A stretch of 64,000 nt of DNA from Shinella sp. PSBB067 (lineage in GTDB: Bacteria > Pseudomonadota > Alphaproteobacteria > Rhizobiales > Rhizobiaceae): contig NZ_CP069303.1 in the NCBI RefSeq assembly GCF_016839145.1, positions 4,083,001 through 4,147,000 of the forward strand. Reading direction: 5' to 3'. Shown one piece after another: positions 36,886 through 45,288 of the stretch; within the stretch, counting starts at the first letter, position 1; each line of letters opens with the position of its first letter. Made by a program: the position numbers and the translations under genes. The notes beneath the pieces are model-generated. The model made no database searches and had not been told where the DNA came from. It saw only the letters and a list, made by a program, of their open reading frames with translations.

Positions 36886-37365
36886 ATGGAGAAGAAAGCC
36901 GGCGACGACATCGTGCTGGACCAGACCGACCGGCGCATCATCCGCCTGCTCGTCGAGGACGCCGGCCTTTCCAACAACCAGCTCGCCGAGAAGGTCGGCC
37001 TCTCGCCCGCCCCGCTCTCGCGCCGGCTGGCGCGGCTGGAATCGAGCGGCGTCATCCGCCATACGGTGATCGTCGATCCGCGCGCGGCGGGCATCGGCTT
37101 CCAGGCTTTCCTGGAGGTGACGCTGGAGCGCACGGCGCCCCGTGTCGGCGAGCGTTTCATCGACCTCGTGCGGCGCATGCCGGAGGTCGTGGAGTGCCAC
37201 ACCGTCGCGGGCGATTTCGATTTTCTCCTGAAGATCGCGGTCAAGGACGTCGCCGACTACCGGCGGCTGCTGTGGAGCGAGTTCGAGCGCATCGGCGAGA
37301 TCAAGGCGCTGCGCTCGACCATCCTTCTCGACAGCCCGAAGATGCAGGTGAGCGCTCTGCCCTGA
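36886..37365 (+). CDS. Lrp/AsnC family transcriptional regulator
   Basis: This 159-residue protein has an N-terminal winged helix (DQTDRRIIRLLVEDAGLSNN, then AEKVGLSPAPLSRRLARLESSGVI) and a C-terminal RAM ligand domain (FLEVTLERTAPRVGERF, ECHTVAGDFDFLLKIAV). The ATG at 36886 follows GGGGCGGAG. It is divergent from the aminotransferase gene and probably senses an amino acid to set its expression. Confidence 0.92.
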   Translation: MEKKAGDDIVLDQTDRRIIRLLVEDAGLSNNQLAEKVGLSPAPLSRRLARLESSGVIRHTVIVDPRAAGIGFQAFLEVTLERTAPRVGERFIDLVRRMPEVVECHTVAGDFDFLLKIAVKDVADYRRLLWSEFERIGEIKALRSTILLDSPKMQVSALP

Positions 37366-37420
37366 TTTTTCCGGAACCTTCCCGTCGCGGAACGGTTGCG
37401 GGAAGGAAGCCCGCCCCCAT

Positions 37421-38284
37421 ATGATGGGGGAATGCCACGAGGAAGGTCCGTTGGAGAGGAAAGGCAAGATCACGTCGGCCGCGCTGCTTTCGGCCATTCG
37501 CAATCGCCGCGGCCACAGGCCGCCGGAAAACAATCGCCCGGGCGACACCGTCATCGCGTCGTACAACGTGCACAAATGCGTGGGCGTCGACCGACGCTTC
37601 GACCCGGAGCGCACGGCAAGCGTCATCGCCGAGATCGATGCCGACATCATCGCCATCCAGGAAGCGGACAAGCGCTTCGGCGAACGCTCGGGGCTGCTCG
37701 ATCTCGGCATGCTGGAGCGCGACTGCGGCCTCGTGCCCGTGCCGATCACCGCGCTGTCCTCCACCGGCCACGGCTGGCACGGCAACATGATCATGATGCG
37801 CAAGGGCGCGGTCGGCGGCGTGCGGCAGCTGAAGCTGCCCGGCATCGAGCCGCGCGGCGCGCTGGTCGTGACGCTCGATCTGCCTTTGGGCAAGCTGCGG
37901 CTCGTCGCCGCCCATTTCGGCCTGCTGAAGCGCTCGCGCGAGCAGCAGGCGATGGCGATCCTCGCCTCCGTCGCCGAGGAGGAGGAAATGCCGACCCTTC
38001 TCGTCGGCGACCTCAACGAATGGCGCGTCGGCCGGCGGTCATCGCTTGCCCGTCTCCAGCCGACATTCGATCCCGCCTCCGGCGCCGTGCCGAGCTTCCC
38101 GTCGCGCTTTCCGATGCTGGCGCTCGACCGGGCGCTCGGCCATCCGCACGATCTCGTCACCTCGGTGGAGGTGCATGATTCGCCGCTTGCGCGCCTTGCG
38201 TCCGATCACCTGCCGATCAAGGCGCATATCGACCTCAAGGTCGTCTGGGAGCGGTCTACAGATAGGGTGAGCCGAGCCATGTGA
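37421..38284 (+). CDS. Endonuclease/exonuclease/phosphatase (EEP) family protein
   Basis: This 287-residue metal-dependent phosphodiesterase-fold protein has YNVHKC, the metal Glu in IAIQEADKR, HGWHGNMIM, the catalytic stretch VGDLNEWR and the final SDHLPI. Family substrates range from DNA to phospholipids and inositol phosphates. The position convergent with cardiolipin synthase (29-base overlap) hints at lipid metabolism but does not prove it. The start is uncertain: ATG 37421/37424, or TTG 37451 after AGGAAGG. Confidence 0.85.
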   Translation: MMGECHEEGPLERKGKITSAALLSAIRNRRGHRPPENNRPGDTVIASYNVHKCVGVDRRFDPERTASVIAEIDADIIAIQEADKRFGERSGLLDLGMLERDCGLVPVPITALSSTGHGWHGNMIMMRKGAVGGVRQLKLPGIEPRGALVVTLDLPLGKLRLVAAHFGLLKRSREQQAMAILASVAEEEEMPTLLVGDLNEWRVGRRSSLARLQPTFDPASGAVPSFPSRFPMLALDRALGHPHDLVTSVEVHDSPLARLASDHLPIKAHIDLKVVWERSTDRVSRAM

Positions 38285-39716
38285 CGCGCTCGACGAGGCG
38301 CTGGACGAAGGGCCGCGCTTGGAGCGCCGCGAGGTTGACCTGCTCCGCCTCCGACAGCGCGGTCGCGATGCGGTTCTCGATGAGGTCGGCGAAGTGGGCA
38401 TCCACCACCTCGATATCCACCTCGAAGTTCAGCCGCAGCGAGCGCGGATCCATGTTCGAGGAGCCGATATAGCACCAGACCCCGTCGATGACCGTCAGCT
38501 TGGAATGGTTGAAGGCGCCCGATGCGCGCCAGATGCGGCAGCCGTATTTGAGAAGCTGGTCGAACTGCGCGGTCATGGCGAGGTCGACCAGCTTGAGGTT
38601 GTTGGCCGAGGGCACGACGATGTCGATCTCCACCCCGCGCCGCGCCGCCGTGACGATCGCGCTGATCAGCTCGCGGTCCGGCAGGAAATAGGGCGACATG
38701 ATGCGGATATGCTTCCTGGCGATGGAAAGGGCGCCCATCAGCATGCGCTGGTTGGACTCCAGGCTCTTGTCCGGTCCCGAGGGCACGACGCGCGCCAGCA
38801 TGCCGCTGCCGGGCGCGTCCGCAGGCGCGGTGATCTGCCAGGCCTCGCCGGCAAGATCGTCGCCGCCGGAAAAGCGCCAGTCTTCATAGGCGATGCGGAA
38901 GAGGTCGCTGACAACCGGCCCGGTGAGACGGAAATGGGTGTCCAGCGACGCCGCCTCGCCGGAGAACTCGGCGCAGAAGCCGGCACGGATGTTGAGCCCG
39001 CCGGTGAAGGCGACCGTTCCGTCGACGATGACGATCTTGCGGTGGGTACGCAGGTTCGCATAGGGCAGGCGCAGCCCCATGACGATGTTGCCGTTGAACA
39101 CGTCCGTCGGCACGCTGGCCCGCCGCAGCTCTGAAACGATCGAGGGAATGGAATAGCGCGCCCCCACCGCGTCGATCAGCACCCGCACCTCGACGCCCCG
39201 CGCGACGGCGGCCGAAAGCGCCGCGACAAAGCGCTTTCCCGCCCTGTCCCGGTCGAAGATGTAGGTCTCCAGCAGGATGGAGCGTTCAGCGCCGTTAATG
39301 GAGGCCAGCATGGCCGCATAGGCCTCGTCGCCGGTCGAAAGCAACTCGATGCGGTTGCCGGAGGTGAGCCTGCAGCGGGCGACGGCATCGCCGACGCGCT
39401 GCATGGCGGCGAGCGCCCCGCCATAGGCCACCTTCATGTGCTCGTTCGAGACGTCGTATTCCGCCATGTGGTGCCAGCCGGCGGCGAGCAGCCCCTCGCG
39501 GCTGAGGTTCAGCGTCTTGCGGCGGATGCGGTTCACGCCCCCCACGGCATAGATGAGCGCGCCGACGACAGGCGACAGCACGATGACGCCGACCCAGCCG
39601 ATGGCCGCGCGCACCTCTTCCTTCGTCATGGTCGCATGGATGGCGGCCGGCACGCCGAGGGCGATCGACAGGGCGACGAAGATATGCGGCCAATAGGCGG
39701 AGAGCGTCTCAAACAT
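38256..39716 (-). CDS. cls: Cardiolipin synthase (phospholipase-D type)
   Basis: This 486-residue membrane enzyme condenses two phosphatidylglycerols to cardiolipin. Two N-terminal membrane segments (residues about 8-30 and 40-60) precede two PLD motifs: HRKIVIVDGTVAFTGG near 227 and HSKLTVIDGVWCYIGSSN near 405. The HxKxxxxD pattern is intact in both. The length matches bacterial Cls. Confidence 0.94.
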   Translation of the reverse strand: MFETLSAYWPHIFVALSIALGVPAAIHATMTKEEVRAAIGWVGVIVLSPVVGALIYAVGGVNRIRRKTLNLSREGLLAAGWHHMAEYDVSNEHMKVAYGGALAAMQRVGDAVARCRLTSGNRIELLSTGDEAYAAMLASINGAERSILLETYIFDRDRAGKRFVAALSAAVARGVEVRVLIDAVGARYSIPSIVSELRRASVPTDVFNGNIVMGLRLPYANLRTHRKIVIVDGTVAFTGGLNIRAGFCAEFSGEAASLDTHFRLTGPVVSDLFRIAYEDWRFSGGDDLAGEAWQITAPADAPGSGMLARVVPSGPDKSLESNQRMLMGALSIARKHIRIMSPYFLPDRELISAIVTAARRGVEIDIVVPSANNLKLVDLAMTAQFDQLLKYGCRIWRASGAFNHSKLTVIDGVWCYIGSSNMDPRSLRLNFEVDIEVVDAHFADLIENRIATALSEAEQVNLAALQARPFVQRLVERVTWLGSPYL

Positions 39717-39838
39717 GATGCGTGCGGATCATCCCAAGGCGGCAAGCTCTTTTGCTGCTTCTATATATTGCTCTGGATGATACGAATGCGAGAGGGATGA
39801 TAGTCCCTCTTCGCGAAAGATTTTCTGCCGGCCCCGCC

Positions 39839-40897
39839 TCAGTCTTCCAGCGTGCCGGGCTTGCGATCCCTGCGCGTCGCCTCATGGCAGGCAAGTTTCA
39901 TCAGGTCCTCGCCGCGTCGCGCATAGCGGGCGGACGCGCGGGTGGCGATCAGCCCGTCATGGCCGGCCCTGACCACGATCGTGCCGTCCGTCTCGCCCGG
40001 CCGGGTGATGAGGGTCGCGAGCAGGTCGCCGGCCTTCACCGTCTCGCCGATGTCGCGGTGGAAGAGCACGGTGCCGGGCTCGGGCGCCTTTACCATCTCG
40101 ATATTGTCGAGCGGTACGGCAGGTCCCGCATAGGGCTTCGCCTTGTGCGCCGGGTCGGCGACGATGCCGCGCCCGGCGAGGAAGGCCCAGAGGCCGCCCG
40201 CATCGCGCTTGGCCATGTCGGGATAGACGTCACGCCGGCCGCGCAGCTCCACGGTGACGGCAAGCCTGCCCGGCACGCTCTTGAGTTTGCCGCCGCCCTG
40301 GTGCTTGAATGCATGGCCGACGGCCTCCTCGAAGGCGGTGCTTTCGCCGTCCGAGAGGAACACCGCCTCCATGTCGAGCGCCGATGCCAGGTCCGCCGCC
40401 TCCGGCCAGAAGGCCTCGTCGATATAGGCATATTGCAGGGATTCGTCGTCGCAGTGGAGGTCGAGGACGAAGTCGGCGCCGAGCGCCGTGTGCAGCAGCG
40501 TCCGCTTCAGCCGGTCGGCGGCGCTGCGGCTTTCGAGCTTTTCGAGCAGCGTGTCCCGCCCGGCGAGCGCCACCAGCGGAAAGTCGCGGTTGAAATTGGT
40601 GCGCGAGCCGAGATCGAAGCGGCCTTCCATCTCGCCGAAATGGTACTGCGCAAGGCCGATCGGGTTGGCCTGCGGCACGACGGTGATGTCGCCGCGGATC
40701 GCACCGTCCGCCTCCGCCGTCCGCAGGCGTTCCAGCAGGAAGTGGAGGAGCGCCGTGCCGGGCAGCTCGTTGGCATGCAGCGCTGCCTGTATATAGACGG
40801 AGGGCGCCGCCGCGTCGCTGCCCTTGAAGCGGAAGACCGGCACGCGCCATTCGATGCCTGCCGTATCCCCGCCGATGATGATCTCGGAACGCTCCAC
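39839..40897 (-). CDS. Succinylglutamate desuccinylase/aspartoacylase family protein
   Basis: This 352-residue zinc-dependent acylase has metal ligands in ALHANELPGT (His, Glu) and DLHCDDES (His). The substrate stretch NFNRDFP and a C-terminal biotinyl-like beta domain (GETVKAGDLLATLI) are present. It would release an amino acid or ectoine-type product from an N-acyl form; the exact substrate is unknown. The GTG at 40897 is used because GAGGAGA precedes it. Confidence 0.85.
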   Translation of the reverse strand: MERSEIIIGGDTAGIEWRVPVFRFKGSDAAAPSVYIQAALHANELPGTALLHFLLERLRTAEADGAIRGDITVVPQANPIGLAQYHFGEMEGRFDLGSRTNFNRDFPLVALAGRDTLLEKLESRSAADRLKRTLLHTALGADFVLDLHCDDESLQYAYIDEAFWPEAADLASALDMEAVFLSDGESTAFEEAVGHAFKHQGGGKLKSVPGRLAVTVELRGRRDVYPDMAKRDAGGLWAFLAGRGIVADPAHKAKPYAGPAVPLDNIEMVKAPEPGTVLFHRDIGETVKAGDLLATLITRPGETDGTIVVRAGHDGLIATRASARYARRGEDLMKLACHEATRRDRKPGTLED

Positions 40898-41027
40898 GCC
40901 GTTTCTCCTCAAATCGTTTGCCGCGTTATGCGAATTGGCTGCGCATGGCGCAAGCCCCGGCAAGAAACGGGTTGAAACCGGCCGGGCAAAGCCCGATCTT
41001 GTGACAAAACGGGAACGGGAGCCGAAA

Positions 41028-41597
41028 ATGACCGGCAAGACCCAGTATCGGATCTTCGAAACGGCGGGCGGCCCCTGCGGCATCGCCTGGACGGCGGCGG
41101 GCGTCGTACGCTTCCAGCTGCCCGGCGAGGATGCCGCAACGACGCGCCGCCTGCTGCTGCGCCGTCTCGAAAATGCTGAGGCCGCCGAGCCTGCCGAGCC
41201 GCCGCCGGCCGTCGCCCGGGCCATCGAAGCCGCGCAGCGCTATTTCGCCGGCGAGGAAGCCGATTTCACCGACGTGCCGCTCGACCTTGCCGGCCAGACC
41301 GATTTCTTCCGGGCGATCTACGATGCGGCGCGGCGCGTGCGCTGGGGCGAGACGACGACCTACGGCACGATCGCCCGCGATCTCGGCGCAGGCCCCGAAG
41401 GCGCGCGCGAGGTCGGCCAGGCCATGGCGAAGAACCCCGTCGCCCTCATCATTCCCTGCCACCGGGTGCTGGCCGCCGGCGGCAAGGTCGGCGGCTTTTC
41501 GGCCCCCGGCGGCGCGTCCTCCAAATTGAAGATGCTGGCGCTGGAGGGCATTTCCCTCGCGCCGCCGGAACCGGCGCAGCAGACGTTCGGGTTCTAG
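41028..41597 (+). CDS. ogt: Methylated-DNA--protein-cysteine methyltransferase
   Basis: This 189-residue suicide repair protein removes O6-alkyl groups from guanine. The acceptor Cys is in VALIIPCHRVLAAGG, preceded by the helix-turn-helix segment WGETTTYGTIARDLG. The N-terminal domain is short, and there is no AraC-type Ada half. It is convergent with the ECF sigma gene, with a 4-base overlap. Confidence 0.94.
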   Translation: MTGKTQYRIFETAGGPCGIAWTAAGVVRFQLPGEDAATTRRLLLRRLENAEAAEPAEPPPAVARAIEAAQRYFAGEEADFTDVPLDLAGQTDFFRAIYDAARRVRWGETTTYGTIARDLGAGPEGAREVGQAMAKNPVALIIPCHRVLAAGGKVGGFSAPGGASSKLKMLALEGISLAPPEPAQQTFGF

Positions 41598-42457
41598 TTC
41601 GGCAGCGCGAGGCTCGTCAGCTTGTCCGGGTTGCGGGTGATGTAGATGGCGGCGATGCGGCCGTCGACGATTTCCACCGCCGTGGTCTGCAGGTGGCCGT
41701 CAACGCGGCTGAGGAAACCCGGCAGGCCGTCGATCATCGCATGGCCGAGGAATTCCATCCGTGGGCCGAGCTTGCGCGAGAGGCCGAGATAGAGCCGGAT
41801 CAGCCGGTCGACGCCATGGATGGCGTTGGGGAAGGCGAGCACCTTGCCGCCGCCGTCCGAGCGCAGCGTCACATCCGCCGCCAGCATGGCGCCGAGCGCC
41901 GCCGCATCGCCGGCGCGGCAGGCCTCGAAGAAGGCGCGCGTCAAAGCCTCGCCATCCTCGCGGGCGATCTCGTAGCGCGGCTGGTCGATCCGCACATGGG
42001 CGCGCGCCCGCGCGGCAAGCTGCCGGGTGGCCGCCGGGCTGCGCTTCAGCGTCGCCGCCACGTCGTCGAGCGGCTGGTCGAAGACGTCGTGCAGCAGGAA
42101 GGCCGCGCGCTCCAGCGGCGAAAGCCGTTCCAGCGCCACCATGAGCGTGAGGGTGATGTTGTCGGCGCGCATCTCCTCGTCCGCCGGCTCGATCAGCGGT
42201 TCGGGAAGCCAGGTGCCGGGATAGGTCTCGCGCCGCGCGCGGGCGGATTTCATCGCGTCGAGGCAGAGGCGCGAGACGATGCGGGTGAGCCAGGCGGCGG
42301 GCTCGGCCACCGCCGCGCGGTCGCTGCGGTGCCAGCGCAGCCAGGCATCCTGCACGATATCCTCCGCCTCCGCATGCGAGCCGAGCATGCGATAGGCAAG
42401 GCGCAGCAGCCGGGGCCGCTGCGCCTCGAAGACATCAGTGGCGGGATCAAGCCGCAT
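41594..42457 (-). CDS. ECF41-type RNA polymerase sigma factor with SnoaL-like tail
   Basis: This 287-residue sigma factor has region 2 (FEAQRPRLLRLAYRMLGSHAEAEDIVQDAWLRW) and region 4 (LSPLERAAFLLHDVFDQPLDDVA). A ~110-residue SnoaL-like C-terminal domain follows (FFEACRAGDAAALGAMLAADV), which regulates ECF41 activity in place of an anti-sigma factor. It overlaps the carboxymuconolactone-decarboxylase gene by 11 bases, the diagnostic ECF41 neighbour. The ATG at 42457 starts MRLDPATD. Confidence 0.93.
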   Translation of the reverse strand: MRLDPATDVFEAQRPRLLRLAYRMLGSHAEAEDIVQDAWLRWHRSDRAAVAEPAAWLTRIVSRLCLDAMKSARARRETYPGTWLPEPLIEPADEEMRADNITLTLMVALERLSPLERAAFLLHDVFDQPLDDVAATLKRSPAATRQLAARARAHVRIDQPRYEIAREDGEALTRAFFEACRAGDAAALGAMLAADVTLRSDGGGKVLAFPNAIHGVDRLIRLYLGLSRKLGPRMEFLGHAMIDGLPGFLSRVDGHLQTTAVEIVDGRIAAIYITRNPDKLTSLALPN

Positions 42458-42908
42458 GGCGCCGGTCGACCGGGTGCTCGGCGCGAAAGCCGACCTGCAC
42501 GCGGTTCCAGACATTGATCGCGCCGATCGCAAAGGGCAGCCATGCCTGCTCGTCCGGCGTGAAGACGGCCTTGACGGTCTCCCAGTCCGCATCGGGCGCG
42601 CCCGTTTCCGCCACCAGCGTCAGCGCCTCCGTCCAGGCAAGTGCGGCCCGTTCCCGTTCGCTATAGAGCGGGGAATCGCGCCAGCCGGCGAGGAGGTGGA
42701 GGCGCATGGGATCCTCGCCGTCCTTCAGCGCTTCGCCGACATGCATATGGATGCAGTAGGCGCAGCCGTTGATCTGCGAGGCGCGCACCTTGATGAGGTG
42801 AAGAAGCATCCCGTCCAGCGGGCCTGCCTTGACGGCGGCTTCGAGGGCCAGCATCGCCTTGAAGGCGGGCTCGGCGCGTGTGAGATAATCGGTCATGCGA
42901 GCGGACAT
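42447..42908 (-). CDS. Carboxymuconolactone decarboxylase family protein (AhpD-like)
   Basis: This 153-residue alkylhydroperoxidase-like protein has the redox motif CAYCIHMH preceded by RASQING. Such proteins are the standard partners and targets of ECF41 sigma factors. It is first in the two-gene operon, with AAGGAG before the ATG and a consensus ECF41 promoter 31 bases upstream. The physiological substrate of these paralogues is not known. Confidence 0.93.
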   Translation of the reverse strand: MSARMTDYLTRAEPAFKAMLALEAAVKAGPLDGMLLHLIKVRASQINGCAYCIHMHVGEALKDGEDPMRLHLLAGWRDSPLYSERERAALAWTEALTLVAETGAPDADWETVKAVFTPDEQAWLPFAIGAINVWNRVQVGFRAEHPVDRRHAA

Positions 42909-42939
42909 TCCAGTCTCCTTTTCAATCCTGTACCGCCAT

Positions 42940-42966
42940 GACGAGGCAGGAATGCCGGATGTGACA
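42940..42966 (-). promoter_or_regulatory. ECF41-dependent promoter
   Basis: On the minus strand TGTCACA (42966-42960) and CGTC (42943-42940) are separated by exactly 16 bases. This equals the reported ECF41 consensus TGTCACA-N16-CGTC. It lies directly before the operon that encodes the ECF41 factor, so autoregulation is expected. Confidence 0.85.
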
Positions 42967-42994
42967 TGGAACTTCGAATTTTTTACCGGAAAGC

Positions 42995-43024
42995 AAAAGC
43001 CCCGGCGCGAACACCGGTGCTTTT
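42995..43024 (-). terminator. Terminator-like hairpin, probably the original guaA terminator
   Basis: AAAAGC and CCGG arms at 42995-43005 pair with CCGG and GCTTTT at 43014-43024. On the minus strand the stem runs into GCTTTTGCTTT. It now lies 33 bases outside attL, pointing away from the island. It would have followed guaA directly before the island inserted. Confidence 0.6.
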
Positions 43025-43056
43025 GGGATTTCCGTCATGGAGAGGGATGCGTCCTC

Positions 43057-43069
43057 ACTCCCACTCGAT
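43057..43069 (+). repeat. attL, displaced copy of guaA 3' end
   Basis: ACTCCCACTCGAT matches the guaA-proximal copy at 51282-51294 exactly and in the same orientation. A chance 13-base match within 8 kb is unlikely. Sequence outside the core does not match. Confidence 0.85.
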
Positions 43070-43087
43070 TATTAACGGCCGACCTAG

Positions 43088-43944
43088 GCTGTAGTGACGA
43101 TTTAACTATCTGAGCCATATTGCGATAGCGGCGAGTTTGACGAAGCCCATGAAGTTGACGAGCAGCTTGTCGTATCGGGTTGCGACCCGTCGGAACTGCT
43201 TGAGCTTGTTGAAGAAGCGCTCGATGCGGTTGCGCTCCTTGTATAGGTCGACGTCGTATGTGCGCTGAACCTTTCGGTTGCGCTTGGGCGGGATGACGAC
43301 GTCGGCGCCGCTTTGGGCGATCCTGCCGGCGAGGTGGTCGGCGTCATATCCCTTGTCGGCGATGGCGCTGTCGGCGTCGATGCCGTCGATCAGGTCGTGA
43401 GCGAAGGCGATGTCGTTGCGCTGGCCGGGCGAGCCGATCAGGCGGACGGGAAGGCCGAGAGCTTCGGTTGCGGCGTGGATCTTGGTGCTCAGGCCGCCGC
43501 GAGACCGGCCCAGGCCCTGGGCATCCGCCCCCCTTTGACCTTGCGGGCGCCGGCGGCGTGCTGGTGGGCGCGCACGATGGTCGAGTCGATCATCAGCCAT
43601 TCCAGGTCGGCTTCGCGGGCCAAGGTTGTCAGCATGGCGTCCAACACGCCCATCTCGATCCAGCGGTAGTAGCGCCGCTTCACCGAACGGTAATCGCCAA
43701 GCCGCTCCGGCAGGTCCCGCCAGCGCCCTCCCGAACGCGCCATCCACAGCAGCGCGTCCAGAAACTTGCGGTTATCCGTGCGCGGGCCGCGCCTGCCCTT
43801 CGTGCCGCCCGGCACAAAGCCCTTGATCCGTTCCCACTGGTCGTCCCGAAGCGCATCACAGTCCATCGCCGATCTCCAAAAATCAGCGTTGAATCTGATT
43901 TGCTCCTCATTGGGAATCCCAATTCCTTAAATCGTCACTACCGC
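43088..43944 (-). mobile_element. IS5 family (IS427-type) insertion sequence
   Basis: The 857-bp element has terminal inverted repeats matching at 21 of 22 positions when the flanking CTAG is counted. The left end at 43084-43105 includes GTAGTGACGATTTAA and the right end at 43927-43948 is its complement. CTAG flanks both ends (43084-43087 and 43945-43948), the usual IS427-group target. It sits just inside attL. It carries one two-frame transposase. Confidence 0.92.
43106..43866 (-). CDS. IS5 family transposase (two reading frames, -1 frameshift)
   Basis: Frame A (43866 down to 43489) encodes the N-terminal half (DDQWERIKGFVPGG, RWRDLPERLG, WLMIDSTIVRAHQHAAGA with the first catalytic Asp). 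Frame B, open to 43106, encodes DAQGLGRSRGGLSTKIHA, the second Asp in SAIADKGYDADHL and the Glu in RNRIERFFNKLKQFRR. They join by a -1 shift on the run AAAGGGGGGC at 43536-43527, as in other IS427-group elements. The DDE triad is complete, so the element may be active. Confidence 0.92.
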
Positions 43945-44222
43945 CTAGTGCGTTGAAAAATAATGCGAAAATATTTTTTTGCATATCGAAATACCGTCAC
44001 GCTAACCGTCAAAAAAGTTCGATTTTGAAATTATTGGGTTTTTTGCTCTGACGACGAACCTCGACATTTCGCCATCTATCGCCGGTGACGGCAATTGCCA
44101 GCATGTCGGCATCGAATCGGCAAGTGTGCTCGATGAAACTAGATTATACCGTCACCGTCACTGGTTGGCCATCTTCATAGTCAGGCACCAAAGTCGGCCG
44201 CTCCAGTCTAAAAGTCCGCGAT
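43945..44222. repeat. AT-rich left end region with ATACCGTCA repeats
   Basis: No gene is visible in these 278 bases. The 9-mer ATACCGTCA occurs at 43991-43999 and 44146-44154, with partial copies TAACCGTCA at 44003-44011 and ACCGTCA at 44154-44160. The same 9-mer recurs at the other end of the island. It may be a recombinase arm site or another protein-binding element. Confidence 0.6.
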
Positions 44223-44753
44223 CTAACCGAATCCAGCCACAACGGTTTCGATGGGTAGAAACAGCGTCCGGCTGTCCTCTGGATACTCGATGAACTCCGC
44301 ACAGCGCAGATAGAAGCGTTTTGCCGCTTCATCCTTCGCCTGGACCATCACGGCCCCGATGCCGATGCTTTGCGAGGCCAGCGCAATCCGCCGCAGCGCG
44401 TCCGACAACAGGTCCGCGCCGAGGCCCCTGCCCGCATGGTCGAGGCTGACAGCGAGCCGCCCAATTATCGAAACCGGAATCAGGTCGGGCGCGTTACGCC
44501 GCACCTTGCCGGGAGCAGCCGAACGTTCAACCGATCCTGCCGAAATGCAGAAATACCCGACGACCCGATTGCCCGCGCACACAACATAGGTGCGCGAGAA
44601 CCGGCTTTCGTTCTTCAAGGCCCGCTGGCGCAGCCAGTCGTTCAGCGCCGGCTCGCCGCAGTCGAACGCCGACAGGTCATGCTCCGCCTTCAGAGGAACG
44701 GGAGCGGACAGCCGCGGTTCAGAATGCTTCGGCGTGTCGCCTATTTCTGCCAT
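44223..44753 (-). CDS. GNAT acetyltransferase toxin (TacT/AtaT-like)
   Basis: This 176-residue GNAT-fold protein opens with the toxin-type stretch DLSAFDCGEPALNDWLRQRALKNESRFSRTYVV. The acetyl-CoA loop region is SLDHAGRGLGADLLSDALRRI, and the C-terminal core FYLRCAEFIEYPEDSRTLFLP follows. Family toxins acetylate charged tRNAs and stop translation. It overlaps the upstream DUF1778 antitoxin gene by 13 bases, the standard order for this TA type. Confidence 0.92.
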   Translation of the reverse strand: MAEIGDTPKHSEPRLSAPVPLKAEHDLSAFDCGEPALNDWLRQRALKNESRFSRTYVVCAGNRVVGYFCISAGSVERSAAPGKVRRNAPDLIPVSIIGRLAVSLDHAGRGLGADLLSDALRRIALASQSIGIGAVMVQAKDEAAKRFYLRCAEFIEYPEDSRTLFLPIETVVAGFG

Positions 44754-45076
44754 GCCGGGGTCCGGCGTAGCAGCGCCTTGAGCTTCGGTCCCGGAGCGGG
44801 CGGATTGTCGAGCGCCTGCATGAAGGCATCGTAACGCTCGGGATCGAGCGTAAACAGGCGCTGGTCGAGCAGCACATCCACCGCCTGCCGCCGCGCGCTT
44901 TCAACCATGAACTCGGTGCGTGTCTTGCCGAGGACCGCTGCTGCGTCGTCGATGAGTTGGCGAGTGCCGCTTTCGATACGCAGGTTTATGCTGCCCTTGG
45001 TGTCAGCCGCAGAGGCTCGTGCCGCGACAGCGGCGGAACGGGAGGATTCGGAAGTGGCGAGACGAGTTTTAGCCAT
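44741..45076 (-). CDS. DUF1778 ribbon-helix-helix antitoxin
   Basis: This 111-residue antitoxin has the ribbon-helix-helix DNA-binding segment INLRIESGTRQLIDDAAAVLGKTRTEFMVESA. The C-terminal toxin-neutralising tail ends TPAWQK. An Ala/Ser-rich ~35-residue N-terminal extension precedes the RHH and is longer than usual. The ATG at 45076 is preferred because it lies 6 bases downstream of a consensus -10 box; the transcript would be nearly leaderless. Confidence 0.9.
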   Translation of the reverse strand: MAKTRLATSESSRSAAVAARASAADTKGSINLRIESGTRQLIDDAAAVLGKTRTEFMVESARRQAVDVLLDQRLFTLDPERYDAFMQALDNPPAPGPKLKALLRRTPAWQK

Positions 45077-45082
45077 GGCCGG

Positions 45083-45114
45083 AATATGGACGCCTGTATC
45101 CACATTGTCAATAC
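45083..45114 (-). promoter_or_regulatory. Promoter and palindromic operator of the first TA pair
   Basis: On the minus strand TTGACA (45111-45106) and CATATT (45088-45083) are spaced by 17 bases. The -35 box lies inside the interrupted palindrome GTATTGACAATGTGGATAC (45114-45096), where GTAT, ACA, TGT and ATAC are mirrored. RHH antitoxin-toxin complexes bind such sites to repress their own operon. Confidence 0.75.
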
Positions 45115-45124
45115 GAAAGGAGAG

Positions 45125-45141
45125 CCGGCGCGAAGCGCCGG
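45125..45141. terminator. Short GC hairpin downstream of the helicase gene
   Basis: CCGGCGC pairs with GCGCCGG over a GAA loop in the 212-base gap between the helicase stop and the antitoxin start. It may end the OLD-UvrD transcript before the TA promoter. The T-run on the minus strand is poor. Confidence 0.4.
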
Positions 45142-45288
45142 GGCTTTGTCACTGGCGGCCCTCCAATAAAATGGGTTCGAATCGCTCCCGTGTACGGTAC
45201 ATGTCCCCGTCTGGCCGTGGTGGGCGGTGCAGGAATCCGATGGAACGACATCCATTCCATAGTTCGCCCTATAGAACCGGAGTAGCGC

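Noticed and set aside
45168..45200. T-loop-like sequence GGTTCGAATC, possible tRNA or tmRNA fragment
   Set aside because: No acceptor, anticodon or D arm can be folded around it, and the island att site is the guaA end, not a tRNA.
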